6,360 bases of DNA from Alphaproteobacteria bacterium (GTDB taxonomy: Bacteria; Pseudomonadota; Alphaproteobacteria; UBA8366), in assembly GCA_030743445.1 (NCBI GenBank), contig JASLSL010000186.1, forward strand, positions 1 to 6,360, given 5' to 3'. Of this stretch, positions 1 through 6,360 are shown piece after piece (within the stretch, counting starts at the first letter, position 1; each line of letters begins with the position of its first letter). The notes beneath the pieces were generated by a model. That model made no database searches, was not told the DNA's origin, and worked only from the letters and a program-made list of their open reading frames with translations. A program made the position numbers and the translations under genes.

Positions 1-266
1 TGAAATACACCGCGCCCTACATGCACAATGGCATGATCAAGACGCTCGGCGATGTCGTCGCCTTCTACAACAAGGGCGGCGGCAACGATCCCAACAAGGA
101 TCGGATGATGAGGCCGCTCGACCTCTCGACCCAGGAGCAAAGCGATCTCGTCGCCTTCCTCGAGGCGCTGTCGGGCCAGCCGCTGACCGGGAACGCCTTC
201 GTCTGGAAGGACAAGATCGACCCCAACTACAAGCCGATCGCCAATTGGCTCAAAGCGCGGAATTAG
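1..266 (+). CDS. Di-haem cytochrome c peroxidase / MauG family protein, C-terminal fragment (IdrP-like)
   Basis: This is the 3' end of a gene that starts before the window; the frame is open from base 3 and stops with TAG at 264-266. The 87 visible residues are the end of the second haem domain of the bacterial di-haem peroxidase/MauG family. They contain the signature APYMHNG (codons 12-32), a VVAFYNKGGG segment (Tyr codon 66-68) and a closing DLVAFLEALSG helix. Both CXXCH haem sites would lie upstream and are not visible. The same three blocks recur in the next gene, so the two are paralogues, probably an old tandem duplication. Such proteins are periplasmic and reduce hydrogen peroxide with electrons from a c-type cytochrome. 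Beside a Rieske/molybdoenzyme pair this is probably one of the two iodate-reductase-associated peroxidases; I cannot tell IdrP1 from IdrP2. Family assignment is strong, pathway assignment inferred. Confidence 0.9.
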   Translation, partial: KYTAPYMHNGMIKTLGDVVAFYNKGGGNDPNKDRMMRPLDLSTQEQSDLVAFLEALSGQPLTGNAFVWKDKIDPNYKPIANWLKARN

Positions 267-270
267 GAGG
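265..270 (+). promoter_or_regulatory. Ribosome binding site of second peroxidase gene
   Basis: AGGAGG lies 6 nt before the ATG at 277 and shares two bases with the TAG stop (264-266) of the upstream peroxidase gene. The strength of the site and its overlap with the stop support the chosen start and suggest translational coupling of the two peroxidases. Confidence 0.85.
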
Positions 271-276
271 CCGGCG

Positions 277-1419
277 ATGAAAACGATCAATAAGACGACT
301 CTCGTTGCCAGCGTGGTTCTCGCGAGCCTCGCGGCGATCACCTTCACCGCCGGCGCCCGCGCCGACATGAATGCGCCGCTGGCGGCCCTCGGCCCGCCCA
401 AGGCGCCGCCGGACAACCCGACGACGCCGGCCAAGGTCGAGCTCGGCAAGCTGCTGTTCTTCGACACAAGGCTTTCGGGCGACGCCTCGGTGTCGTGCGC
501 GACCTGCCACGAGCCGAAGGACGGCTGGGCGTTCCCCGATCAGCTCTCGCGCGGCTATCCGGGCACGATCCACTGGCGCAACAGCCAGACCGTGATCAAC
601 GCGGTGTATTACAACAAGCTGTTCTGGGTCGGGGCGGCCAAGTCGCTCGAGGGCCAGGCTCCGGGTGCCGCGAAAGGCGCGGTCGCCGGCAACGGCGAGT
701 CCGACATGATGGAGGCGCGGCTCGCCTTCATCCCGGAATACCGCAAGCGCTTCGGCGCGGTGTTCGGCAACAAGTGGCCGCGGCTGTCCAACGCCTGGAA
801 GGCGATCGCCGCCTTCGAGCGGACCCTGGTCCAGACCGACACCCCGTTCGACAAGTACATGCGCGGCGACAAGAAGGCGCTGAGTGACCAGCAGAAGCGC
901 GGCATGAAGTTGTTCACTGGCAAGGCGAACTGCATCGAGTGCCACAACGGGGCGTTCGTCACCGATCAGAAGTACTACAATCTCGGTGTGCCGCGGGCCG
1001 AAATCTGGAGCGAGAGCGGCCTGGCGCAGATTACCTTCCGCTACGAGCAGTACGCCAAGGGCGTTCCCGAGAAGATGTACCGCTCGATCAAGGACGATGC
1101 GGGGCTCTACTACCGGACCAAGCAGGAGCGGGACAAAGGCAAGTTCCGCACCCCGACACTGCGCTACATCGTCCACACCCCGCCCTACATGCACAACGGC
1201 GCGTTCTTCGATCTCACCGAGGTGGTCGAGTTCTACAACGAAGGCGGCGGCGCCAACGAGTTCGCCGCGAACAAGACCAAGTTGTTGAAACCGCTCAAGC
1301 TCAGCGAGAAGGAGATCGAGGATCTGGTCGCCTTCATCGAGTCGCTGTCCGGGCCCGCGATCAAGATGGCGGCGCCCAAGCTTCCACCTTATGCGCCGTT
1401 GCCGGCGAAAATGAATTGA
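277..1419 (+). CDS. Di-haem cytochrome c peroxidase / MauG family protein, complete (IdrP-like)
   Basis: A 380-residue periplasmic di-haem protein. Residues 1-29 form a Sec signal peptide (basic n-region, hydrophobic core, likely cleavage after A-R-A29). Two haem c sites are visible: C74-A-T-C77-H78 (the peroxidatic haem in this family) and C219-I-E-C222-H223 (the electron-transfer haem). W117 of the FWVG motif and Q127 keep the ten-residue spacing of Trp94 and Gln104 of Pseudomonas cytochrome c peroxidase. The expected active-site Glu is probably E141, which needs a four-residue insertion compared with the usual GPIxNPxEM loop. PYMHNG ends at G308. Y320 in VVEFYNEGGG falls where the classical enzyme has its axial Met, so the second haem may have a Tyr ligand as in MauG; this is my alignment from memory. 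The family reduces H2O2 to water; MauG members can instead oxidise protein. Here the likely task is removing peroxide made by the neighbouring oxyanion reductase. It sits 10 nt after its paralogue and 14 nt before the Rieske gene. Confidence 0.95.
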   Translation: MKTINKTTLVASVVLASLAAITFTAGARADMNAPLAALGPPKAPPDNPTTPAKVELGKLLFFDTRLSGDASVSCATCHEPKDGWAFPDQLSRGYPGTIHWRNSQTVINAVYYNKLFWVGAAKSLEGQAPGAAKGAVAGNGESDMMEARLAFIPEYRKRFGAVFGNKWPRLSNAWKAIAAFERTLVQTDTPFDKYMRGDKKALSDQQKRGMKLFTGKANCIECHNGAFVTDQKYYNLGVPRAEIWSESGLAQITFRYEQYAKGVPEKMYRSIKDDAGLYYRTKQERDKGKFRTPTLRYIVHTPPYMHNGAFFDLTEVVEFYNEGGGANEFAANKTKLLKPLKLSEKEIEDLVAFIESLSGPAIKMAAPKLPPYAPLPAKMN

Positions 1420-1425
1420 GGAGGG
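1418..1425 (+). promoter_or_regulatory. Ribosome binding site of Rieske gene
   Basis: GAGGAGGG begins inside the TGA stop (1417-1419) of the peroxidase gene and ends 8 nt before the ATG at 1434. It fixes the Rieske start at 1434. The long in-frame extension upstream, back to 939, and the internal Met codons at residues 9 and 21 have no comparable site. Confidence 0.8.
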
Positions 1426-1433
1426 ACACGAGA

Positions 1434-2003
1434 ATGAATCCCGAATTGAAGGACTTCATGGAGCAACCGCAGCACGCACCGGGCAAGTGCCTGATGTCGC
1501 GCCGCAAGTTCCTGCTGACCTCCGGTGCCGCGACGGCGACCGTGATGGTCGTGCTCAACGCCGGAACGCCGATGGCCAAGGAAGTGCCGGGGGTGGTCAC
1601 GACCTATCCGCGCAAATTCATCACCAAGCTCTCGGCGCTCAAGACCGACAAGCCGGTCGACTTCGGCTATCCCGACAAGGGGGCCTATGCGGAGTCGATC
1701 ATCGTCAAGCTCGGCGTCGAGGCCGGCGGCGGCATCGGTCCAGGGCGCGACGTGGTGGCGTTCAACAACTACTGCACCCACCAGGGCGGCGACCTGGCCG
1801 ACACCTACAAGGGCGACACCAAGTCCTTGGGCGCCTGCCCGCTGCATCTTTCGACCTACGATCTGACGCGCCACGGCATCCTGATCTCGGGCCAGGCCTA
1901 TCAGAGCCTGCCGCAGATCCTGCTCGAGCTCGAGGGTGACAAAATCTACGCCGTCGGCGTGTTCGGCCTGATCTTCGGCCGTTTCGACAACCTGCAGGGT
2001 TAG
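1434..2003 (+). CDS. idrB: Tat-exported Rieske [2Fe-2S] subunit, iodate reductase / arsenite oxidase small-subunit family
   Basis: A 189-residue small subunit. Residues 22-28 read S-R-R-K-F-L-L, a classic twin-arginine motif, followed by a hydrophobic stretch and a likely cleavage near P-M-A48; about 21 residues precede the motif. The mature part is a Rieske domain: C114-T-H116 and C135-P-L-H138 supply the two Cys and two His ligands of the [2Fe-2S] cluster, with 18 residues between H116 and C135. The two extra Cys that form a disulfide in bc1-type Rieske proteins are absent (G119 and L137 stand there). In the AioAB/IdrAB families this subunit passes electrons between a periplasmic cytochrome and the molybdenum subunit, and its Tat signal carries the folded complex out. 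The next gene, 13 nt downstream, encodes that partner without its own signal. The Rieske and Tat calls are secure; idrB rather than aioB depends on operon context. Confidence 0.88.
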   Translation: MNPELKDFMEQPQHAPGKCLMSRRKFLLTSGAATATVMVVLNAGTPMAKEVPGVVTTYPRKFITKLSALKTDKPVDFGYPDKGAYAESIIVKLGVEAGGGIGPGRDVVAFNNYCTHQGGDLADTYKGDTKSLGACPLHLSTYDLTRHGILISGQAYQSLPQILLELEGDKIYAVGVFGLIFGRFDNLQG

Positions 2004-2009
2004 GGAGGA
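2002..2009 (+). promoter_or_regulatory. Ribosome binding site of molybdopterin large-subunit gene
   Basis: AGGGAGGA overlaps the TAG stop (2001-2003) of the Rieske gene and lies 7 nt before the ATG at 2017. It supports that start and coupled translation of the two subunits. Confidence 0.8.
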
Positions 2010-2016
2010 CCGCACC

Positions 2017-4689
2017 ATGGCAACCCCGTACTACATTCCCGAGACCAACGTGCCGCTGCCTCCCAAGAACGCGGAGGTGATCTCGACCGCGTGCGACTAC
2101 TGCATCGTCGCCTGCGGCTTAAAGGTCTTTCGCTGGCCGGTCGCCGGCAACAAGAACGGCGGCCCCAAGGCGAAGCAGAACGCCTTCGGCGTCGACTTTC
2201 CGGTCGAACCGCTGGGGCCGTGGATCGCGCCGAACCAGCACAACATCGTGCTGCACGAGGACGAGCCGAACCACGTGGTGATCATCCCCGACAAGGAGGC
2301 CAAGTTCGTCAACACCGATGGCGATTCGAGCATCCGCGGCGGGGCGATCGCGCAGAAGTGCTACAACCCACAGACCCCGACCCGCGATCGCTTGAAGTCG
2401 CCGCTGATGCGCATTTACGGCATCCTGCAGCCGGTGAGCTGGGAGTTCGCGCTCGACGTCGCCGCCGTGGTCGCCAAGCACGTAATCGACAAGCACGGCG
2501 AGAACGCCTACGGCGTCAAGACTTTCTCCTACCAGTACATCGAGAACACTTACGCCATTACCAAGTACGCGCTCAGGCACATCGCCACCGCGAACTTCGC
2601 CTTCCATGACACGCCGTCCGACGTCAGCTCGACGCCCGGCTTCCGCGACGCCGGCTTCGACAATTTCGGTCCCGCCTACGAGGACTGGATGAACGCCGAG
2701 ACGCTGTTAATCAGTGGCACCGATCCCTACGAGACCAAGACCATCCTATTCACCCAGTGGATCATGAAAGGCATCCAGAACGGGCAAAAGACGATCATGA
2801 TGGGGCCGCGGCGCACCGCCGGCGTGGCCTATGTCGAGAAGCATGGCGGTCTGTGGCTCGACGTCACCCCCGGCACCGATCTTCTGGTGCTCAACGCCAT
2901 CGCCCGGGTGATCGTCGAGAACGGCTGGGAAGACAAGGCGTGGATCAAGAACTGGGTCAACAACAAGTGGGGATCGTCCTCCGGCTTCGGCCAGGGCACC
3001 CGCAACACGCCGTGGCAGTGGCGCACCACCTGGGGCAAGTTCCAGACCAAGGGCTTCGAGGACTGGAAGAAGTGGCTGTTGTCGCGCGACGAGTTCAAGC
3101 CCGAATACGCGGCCAAGATAGCCCAGATCGACGTCAAGAAGATCCGCACCGCGGCCGAATGGATGGCCAAGCCCAAGGGCAACAAGCGGCCCAAGACCTC
3201 GATCATGATAGAGAAGGGCCTCTATTGGTCCAATAACACGGGCAACACCCAGGCGGTCTCGGCGCTCGGCATCATCGTCGGCGCCGGCGGCCGGCCGGGC
3301 CAGGTAATCGGCCGCGCCGGCGGCCACCAGCGCGGCGGTCAGCGCGGCGGCAAATATCCGCGCAACAAGTCGCCGATGAAAGTGCCGGGACGGCGCCGCC
3401 GGGCGCTCGACACCGACACTTGGCTGATTTCGGGCCACACCCGGCTCGCCCACGTCATCGGCACGACCTGGATCCAGTCGATGTGCGGCACGCAGCAGCT
3501 CGCCAAGCGGTTCCACGAGCTGGTCCTCGCCAACCCCCATCAGGTCCGCTCCTACGCCAAGCAGGACATCATCGACACCCTAAAGAAGCGGGCGGATTCG
3601 GGCGGCATAGTGGTGTTCAATCAGGACATCTACCTGGTCGATCCGATCGGCGCGCGTTTCGCCGACATCGTGTTCCCCGCGGCCACCTGGGGCGAGGACA
3701 CCTTCATGCGGGCCAATGGCGAACGCCGGCTCCGGCTCTACAACAAATTCTACGACCCACCGGGCGAGGCCAAGCCGGATTGGTGGATCATCGCCCAGTT
3801 CGCCAAGCGGATGGGCTTCGACGGCTTCGACTGGAAGAACTCCAACGACGTCGCCGAGGAGGCGTCGCGGTTCTCGCGCGGCAGCCGCAAGGACTTCCAC
3901 ATGGTCAAGGTCGCCGCCCATCGCGAGGGCAAGACCCTGCACAAGAAGCTCGGCGAGTTCGGCACCAACGGCATCCAAGGCCCGGTGTTCATGAAGGACG
4001 ACGGCACCCTGATCGGCACCAAGCGTCTGCACGACACGACGCGCAAGCTGGATGAGACTGGGCCCGCCGCCGCCAACATGTTCAACAAGAAGCTGACCCA
4101 CTTCAACAGCCAGACCGGCAAGTGCAACATTCAGAAGTCCCCCTGGTCGCTGTTCTCGGACTACTGGATGTGGCTCAAGCCGAAGGGCGAGGAGCTGTGG
4201 TGCACCTCCGGGCGCACCAACGAGCGCTGGCAATCGGGCTTCGACGATCGCCGGCGGCCGTACATCGTCCAGCGCTGGCCCGACAATTACGTCGAACTCC
4301 ATCCCGACGACGCCAAGAGGCGCGGCATCGAAAGCGGCGACATGGTGATGGTCTATTCCGACCGGGTGCCGAGCCTGAAGGAAACGGTGCTCGGCGTCGA
4401 AGGCTCGGACTACACCTTCTCGGGCCAGATGAAGAGCGGCAACATCGAGCTGACCCGCGCCGCCGTCACCGGCGTCGCCATGGTCACGCGGCACATCAAG
4501 AAGGGGGTCGTCTATATGGACTTCCTCCACACCTCGCAGCCGGCCAACGCGCTCGAGGGCCGCGTCGTCGATTGGATCAGCGGAAACTACAACTACAAGA
4601 TGGGCGTTGCCCGGGTGAAGAAGATCGGGGTTTCGCCCTACAAGAACAGCTTCCGCTCGATGTCCTTCGCACCCAGGGACATCACGTGA
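2017..4689 (+). CDS. idrA: Molybdopterin oxidoreductase catalytic subunit, probable periplasmic iodate reductase IdrA (arsenite oxidase AioA superfamily)
   Basis: An 890-residue DMSO-reductase-family enzyme with a bis-molybdopterin guanine dinucleotide cofactor. The N-terminal cluster motif is C26-X2-C29-X3-C33-X70-S104; Ser in the fourth place, as in AioA, indicates a [3Fe-4S] rather than [4Fe-4S] cluster. Later landmarks are GTDPYET (234-240), the pocket segment R433-A-G-G-H437, and a C-terminal cofactor-binding domain that includes SGRTNERW (731-738). Against arsenite oxidase numbering (His195, Glu203, Arg419, His423), my alignment gives H197, S205, R433 and H437, so the arsenite-contacting Glu is lost. 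The segment after H437 is unusually basic. The protein is somewhat longer than typical AioA (about 825-845 residues from memory). It has no signal peptide, so export with the Tat-bearing Rieske partner is expected. The family fit is very strong. Iodate as substrate is inferred from the two peroxidase neighbours and the changed pocket; arsenite or another oxyanion remains possible. Confidence 0.85.
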   Translation: MATPYYIPETNVPLPPKNAEVISTACDYCIVACGLKVFRWPVAGNKNGGPKAKQNAFGVDFPVEPLGPWIAPNQHNIVLHEDEPNHVVIIPDKEAKFVNTDGDSSIRGGAIAQKCYNPQTPTRDRLKSPLMRIYGILQPVSWEFALDVAAVVAKHVIDKHGENAYGVKTFSYQYIENTYAITKYALRHIATANFAFHDTPSDVSSTPGFRDAGFDNFGPAYEDWMNAETLLISGTDPYETKTILFTQWIMKGIQNGQKTIMMGPRRTAGVAYVEKHGGLWLDVTPGTDLLVLNAIARVIVENGWEDKAWIKNWVNNKWGSSSGFGQGTRNTPWQWRTTWGKFQTKGFEDWKKWLLSRDEFKPEYAAKIAQIDVKKIRTAAEWMAKPKGNKRPKTSIMIEKGLYWSNNTGNTQAVSALGIIVGAGGRPGQVIGRAGGHQRGGQRGGKYPRNKSPMKVPGRRRRALDTDTWLISGHTRLAHVIGTTWIQSMCGTQQLAKRFHELVLANPHQVRSYAKQDIIDTLKKRADSGGIVVFNQDIYLVDPIGARFADIVFPAATWGEDTFMRANGERRLRLYNKFYDPPGEAKPDWWIIAQFAKRMGFDGFDWKNSNDVAEEASRFSRGSRKDFHMVKVAAHREGKTLHKKLGEFGTNGIQGPVFMKDDGTLIGTKRLHDTTRKLDETGPAAANMFNKKLTHFNSQTGKCNIQKSPWSLFSDYWMWLKPKGEELWCTSGRTNERWQSGFDDRRRPYIVQRWPDNYVELHPDDAKRRGIESGDMVMVYSDRVPSLKETVLGVEGSDYTFSGQMKSGNIELTRAAVTGVAMVTRHIKKGVVYMDFLHTSQPANALEGRVVDWISGNYNYKMGVARVKKIGVSPYKNSFRSMSFAPRDIT

Positions 4690-4698
4690 CCGTCAGTC

Positions 4699-4733
4699 TT
4701 GACCGGTCGGCACGGGGCGTGTCGGCCGGTCAA
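4699..4733 (+). terminator. Strong hairpin, probable rho-independent-type terminator of the operon
   Basis: The arms at 4699-4714 and 4718-4733 pair over 16 bp (14 Watson-Crick and two G-T wobbles) around a GGG loop, starting 10 nt after the stop of the large-subunit gene. The following tract (4734-4746) is pyrimidine-rich (CCCCTTCCCATTT) rather than a clean T run, so termination may be incomplete or factor-assisted. It is the only obvious structure in the 98-base gap and marks the likely end of the four-gene operon. The arms are almost symmetric, so it could also protect the mRNA 3' end. Confidence 0.75.
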
Positions 4734-4787
4734 CCCCTTCCCATTTAGGCCGCGAGCAGAAAGGCGCCGTCACGCGCTCATAGGAAC

Positions 4788-6360
4788 ATGAACCACGTCG
4801 CTACGAATAAGAATTACGACAAAGTTGCCCGGAACGTCGCCGGGGCGGCCGAGCGCGCCGGCGCGGTTCTGTGCGGGATCCTGGCCGACGGGGTCGACAT
4901 CCACCGCTGCGCCGCTGCCCAGGCGCTCGGCCGGATCGGCGGCCCAATGACGGTCAAGGCGTTGATCGCCGCGTTGCACGACGAGGACGAGGACGTTCGT
5001 ATCGATGCCGCGACGGCGCTGGCCCGGCTTGCCGATCCTGCGGCGGCGGAGCCGCTGATGGAGAACCTGATCGGCGATCCGTCGAGCGAGGTCAAACTCG
5101 CCGCGATCGATGCGCTCGTCCGGTTGCGCCATGGCGCGGTGGTGCCTTGGCTCACGCGGCTGGTCCGCGGCCGCGACGCGGAGATGGCCTGGGACGAGGA
5201 CGAGTTCCACACCGGCGGTTGGGACGATTGGGTCGATATCCAGGTCAAGGCGATCGAGGCACTGGCCGATTTCGGCGCCGAGGACGCGGTGCCGGAAATC
5301 GTCGCCGCGATCCAGGACGAGCACGGCCAGGACCTGACCGAGATCGGGTTCAAGGCGCTGGCCCGGCTCGGCGTGCCCGGCCGCGCGGCGCTCGTCGAAT
5401 TCGAAGCGAGCAAGAACGATCGTTGGCAACAGCGGGCGGCGGCGGCGCAATCGGACGGCGACGATGGCACCGAAATTCTCGCGAGCCCGATGGTCGGAGC
5501 GGCCGTCGAGATGCCGGTCGAGTCCGTCGAGGTCCTGGTCGAGCGGCTCGGCGACGACAACCGTCAGACCCGGTTGGAGGCGATGGGCGGGCTCGCCGCG
5601 ATCGCGGCCGGCGACGAGGCTTGGCCCAACGACGCCGGCGATGCACTGCTCGCGGCCTTGGCGGGCGAGTTGGTCCCGGCGCCCGAGCCGCCCGAACCGC
5701 AGCCTGAGGCGGAGCCCCAAACGGAGAAGAAGCCGGATACCGTCGACACGGTCGAGGATGAGGAGGCGGACTCCGAGCTCCCGGTTCCGACCTCGACCCT
5801 GCAGGCGATCCTGGACGGGAACGTCGAGGCCGACGAGACCGTGGCCGCACCCGAGCAAGGCGTCGAGCTGACGCGCGAGGACATGGAGCGCCTGGCGCAC
5901 GCCGTGCGGCAGCCGAAGAAGCGGGTCGTGTCGGTGACGCCCGACGTGACGCCGCATCAGGACGTGCGCCGCTTCGCCGCGCGGGTCCTCGGCGATCTGG
6001 CGTGGGAAGACGTGGCGCTGGCGCTGACCGCGGCGCTCGACGACGAGGATCGCGAAGTGCGGCTCGCAGCGGCGGACTCGCTCGCCCGCGTCGCCGAAGG
6101 CATGGCGGCGTTGCCGGCCGTCGCGGTCCAGTCGCTCGAGGCCAATCTGATCACCAAGGACCACGATCTCCGGCTCTCGCTGGTGCGTGCGCTCGGCCAT
6201 TCCGGCGACCCGGGCGTCAACGACGCCTTGCGGAAACTGACACGCGACGGCGATAGCTTCGTGCGCACCGAGGCGGTGCGAGGACTGGCTCGCACCGGCG
6301 CGATCGAGACCGAGGCCAAGCGGCTGCTCGGCGACGCCGAGCCGGGCGTCCGGCTGGCGG
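4788..6360 (+). CDS. HEAT-repeat protein, 3' end beyond the window
   Basis: An uninterrupted frame of 524 codons from ATG 4788 to the window edge. An in-frame TAG at 4746 and no other start between make 4788 the first possible start; AGGA at 4782-4785 is a weak, closely spaced ribosome site. The product has no signal peptide or membrane segment and should be cytoplasmic. Residues about 37-125 hold three PBS-lyase/HEAT-type helical repeats (pattern DxxVRxxAAxALxxL), continued by more divergent repeats to about 225. A Trp/Asp-rich insert (W135 to W148 region) interrupts them. Residues 297-360 are a Pro/Glu/Asp-rich, probably disordered linker. A second repeat block runs from about 390 to the edge. 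HEAT arrays bind other proteins; no catalytic motif is visible. Standing directly after a molybdoenzyme operon, it might act as an assembly or maturation scaffold, but the hairpin between them argues for separate expression. Fold assignment is strong; function unknown. Confidence 0.88.
   Translation, partial: MNHVATNKNYDKVARNVAGAAERAGAVLCGILADGVDIHRCAAAQALGRIGGPMTVKALIAALHDEDEDVRIDAATALARLADPAAAEPLMENLIGDPSSEVKLAAIDALVRLRHGAVVPWLTRLVRGRDAEMAWDEDEFHTGGWDDWVDIQVKAIEALADFGAEDAVPEIVAAIQDEHGQDLTEIGFKALARLGVPGRAALVEFEASKNDRWQQRAAAAQSDGDDGTEILASPMVGAAVEMPVESVEVLVERLGDDNRQTRLEAMGGLAAIAAGDEAWPNDAGDALLAALAGELVPAPEPPEPQPEAEPQTEKKPDTVDTVEDEEADSELPVPTSTLQAILDGNVEADETVAAPEQGVELTREDMERLAHAVRQPKKRVVSVTPDVTPHQDVRRFAARVLGDLAWEDVALALTAALDDEDREVRLAAADSLARVAEGMAALPAVAVQSLEANLITKDHDLRLSLVRALGHSGDPGVNDALRKLTRDGDSFVRTEAVRGLARTGAIETEAKRLLGDAEPGVRLA

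Noticed and set aside
250..1194. Minus-strand open frame of 314 codons opposite the second peroxidase
   Set aside because: It lies over a gene with two CXXCH sites and family motifs; the antisense product is low-complexity and Arg-rich.
939..1433. In-frame upstream extension of the Rieske gene overlapping the peroxidase gene
   Set aside because: The extension reads as out-of-frame peroxidase sequence. The ATG at 1434 has a strong ribosome site and places the Tat motif near the N-terminus.
3580..4530. Minus-strand open frame of 316 codons inside the large-subunit gene
   Set aside because: It is an antisense shadow of the molybdopterin gene; no domain or plausible ribosome site.
2017..4689. 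Annotation as ordinary arsenite oxidase AioA
   Set aside because: Not excluded, but less favoured: two di-haem peroxidases in the operon and Ser in place of the pocket Glu point to the IdrA branch. A phylogeny would decide.
4699..4704. TTGACC as a -35 promoter element for the HEAT gene
   Set aside because: It is part of the hairpin arm and no -10-like hexamer lies about 17 nt downstream.
4770..6200. Long minus-strand open frame (476 codons) opposite the HEAT gene
   Set aside because: Its translation is Arg/Gly/Leu-rich with no recognisable domain, typical of an antisense shadow in GC-rich DNA. The + strand frame has clear HEAT repeats.
1..6360. Insertion sequences, tRNA/rRNA genes, CRISPR arrays or attachment sites
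   Set aside because: None was seen; coding density and codon use look uniform, and the only notable inverted repeat is the hairpin at 4699-4733.

Overview
The window is GC-rich (roughly two thirds G+C by eye). Its genes are tightly packed on the + strand, with strong AGGAGG-type ribosome sites and heavy use of codons ending in G or C. This fits a proteobacterium, most plausibly an alphaproteobacterium, but there is no rRNA or taxonomic marker gene to prove it.

Positions 1-4689 read as one operon of four genes: the 3' end of a di-haem MauG/cytochrome c peroxidase-type gene (1-266), a complete second di-haem peroxidase with a Sec signal (277-1419), a Tat-targeted Rieske [2Fe-2S] subunit (1434-2003), and an 890-residue molybdopterin oxidoreductase of the arsenite-oxidase branch (2017-4689). 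Gaps are only 10-14 nt, and each ribosome site overlaps or abuts the preceding stop codon. A strong hairpin (4699-4733) closes the unit.

A Mo enzyme plus Rieske protein alone would suggest arsenite oxidase (AioAB). Two di-haem peroxidases in the same operon match the periplasmic dissimilatory iodate reductase system, IdrA/IdrB/IdrP1/IdrP2. The large subunit keeps the Aio/Idr-type C-X2-C-X3-C-X70-S cluster motif. By my alignment it has Ser where arsenite oxidase has its substrate-binding Glu, while the two His and the Arg of that pocket remain. I therefore read the locus as a probable iodate (or related oxyanion) reductase operon in the order P-P-B-A. In the published model, IdrA reduces iodate in the periplasm, IdrB passes it electrons, and the two peroxidases remove hydrogen peroxide formed on the way to iodide.

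Downstream, 4690-4787 is a non-coding gap holding the hairpin. From 4788 to the end of the window runs an open frame for a HEAT-repeat protein with two helical-repeat blocks joined by an acidic, Pro/Glu-rich linker. It has no export signal and is cut by the window edge. A role in supporting the molybdoenzyme is possible but rests only on its position. No mobile elements, RNA genes or CRISPR arrays were seen.
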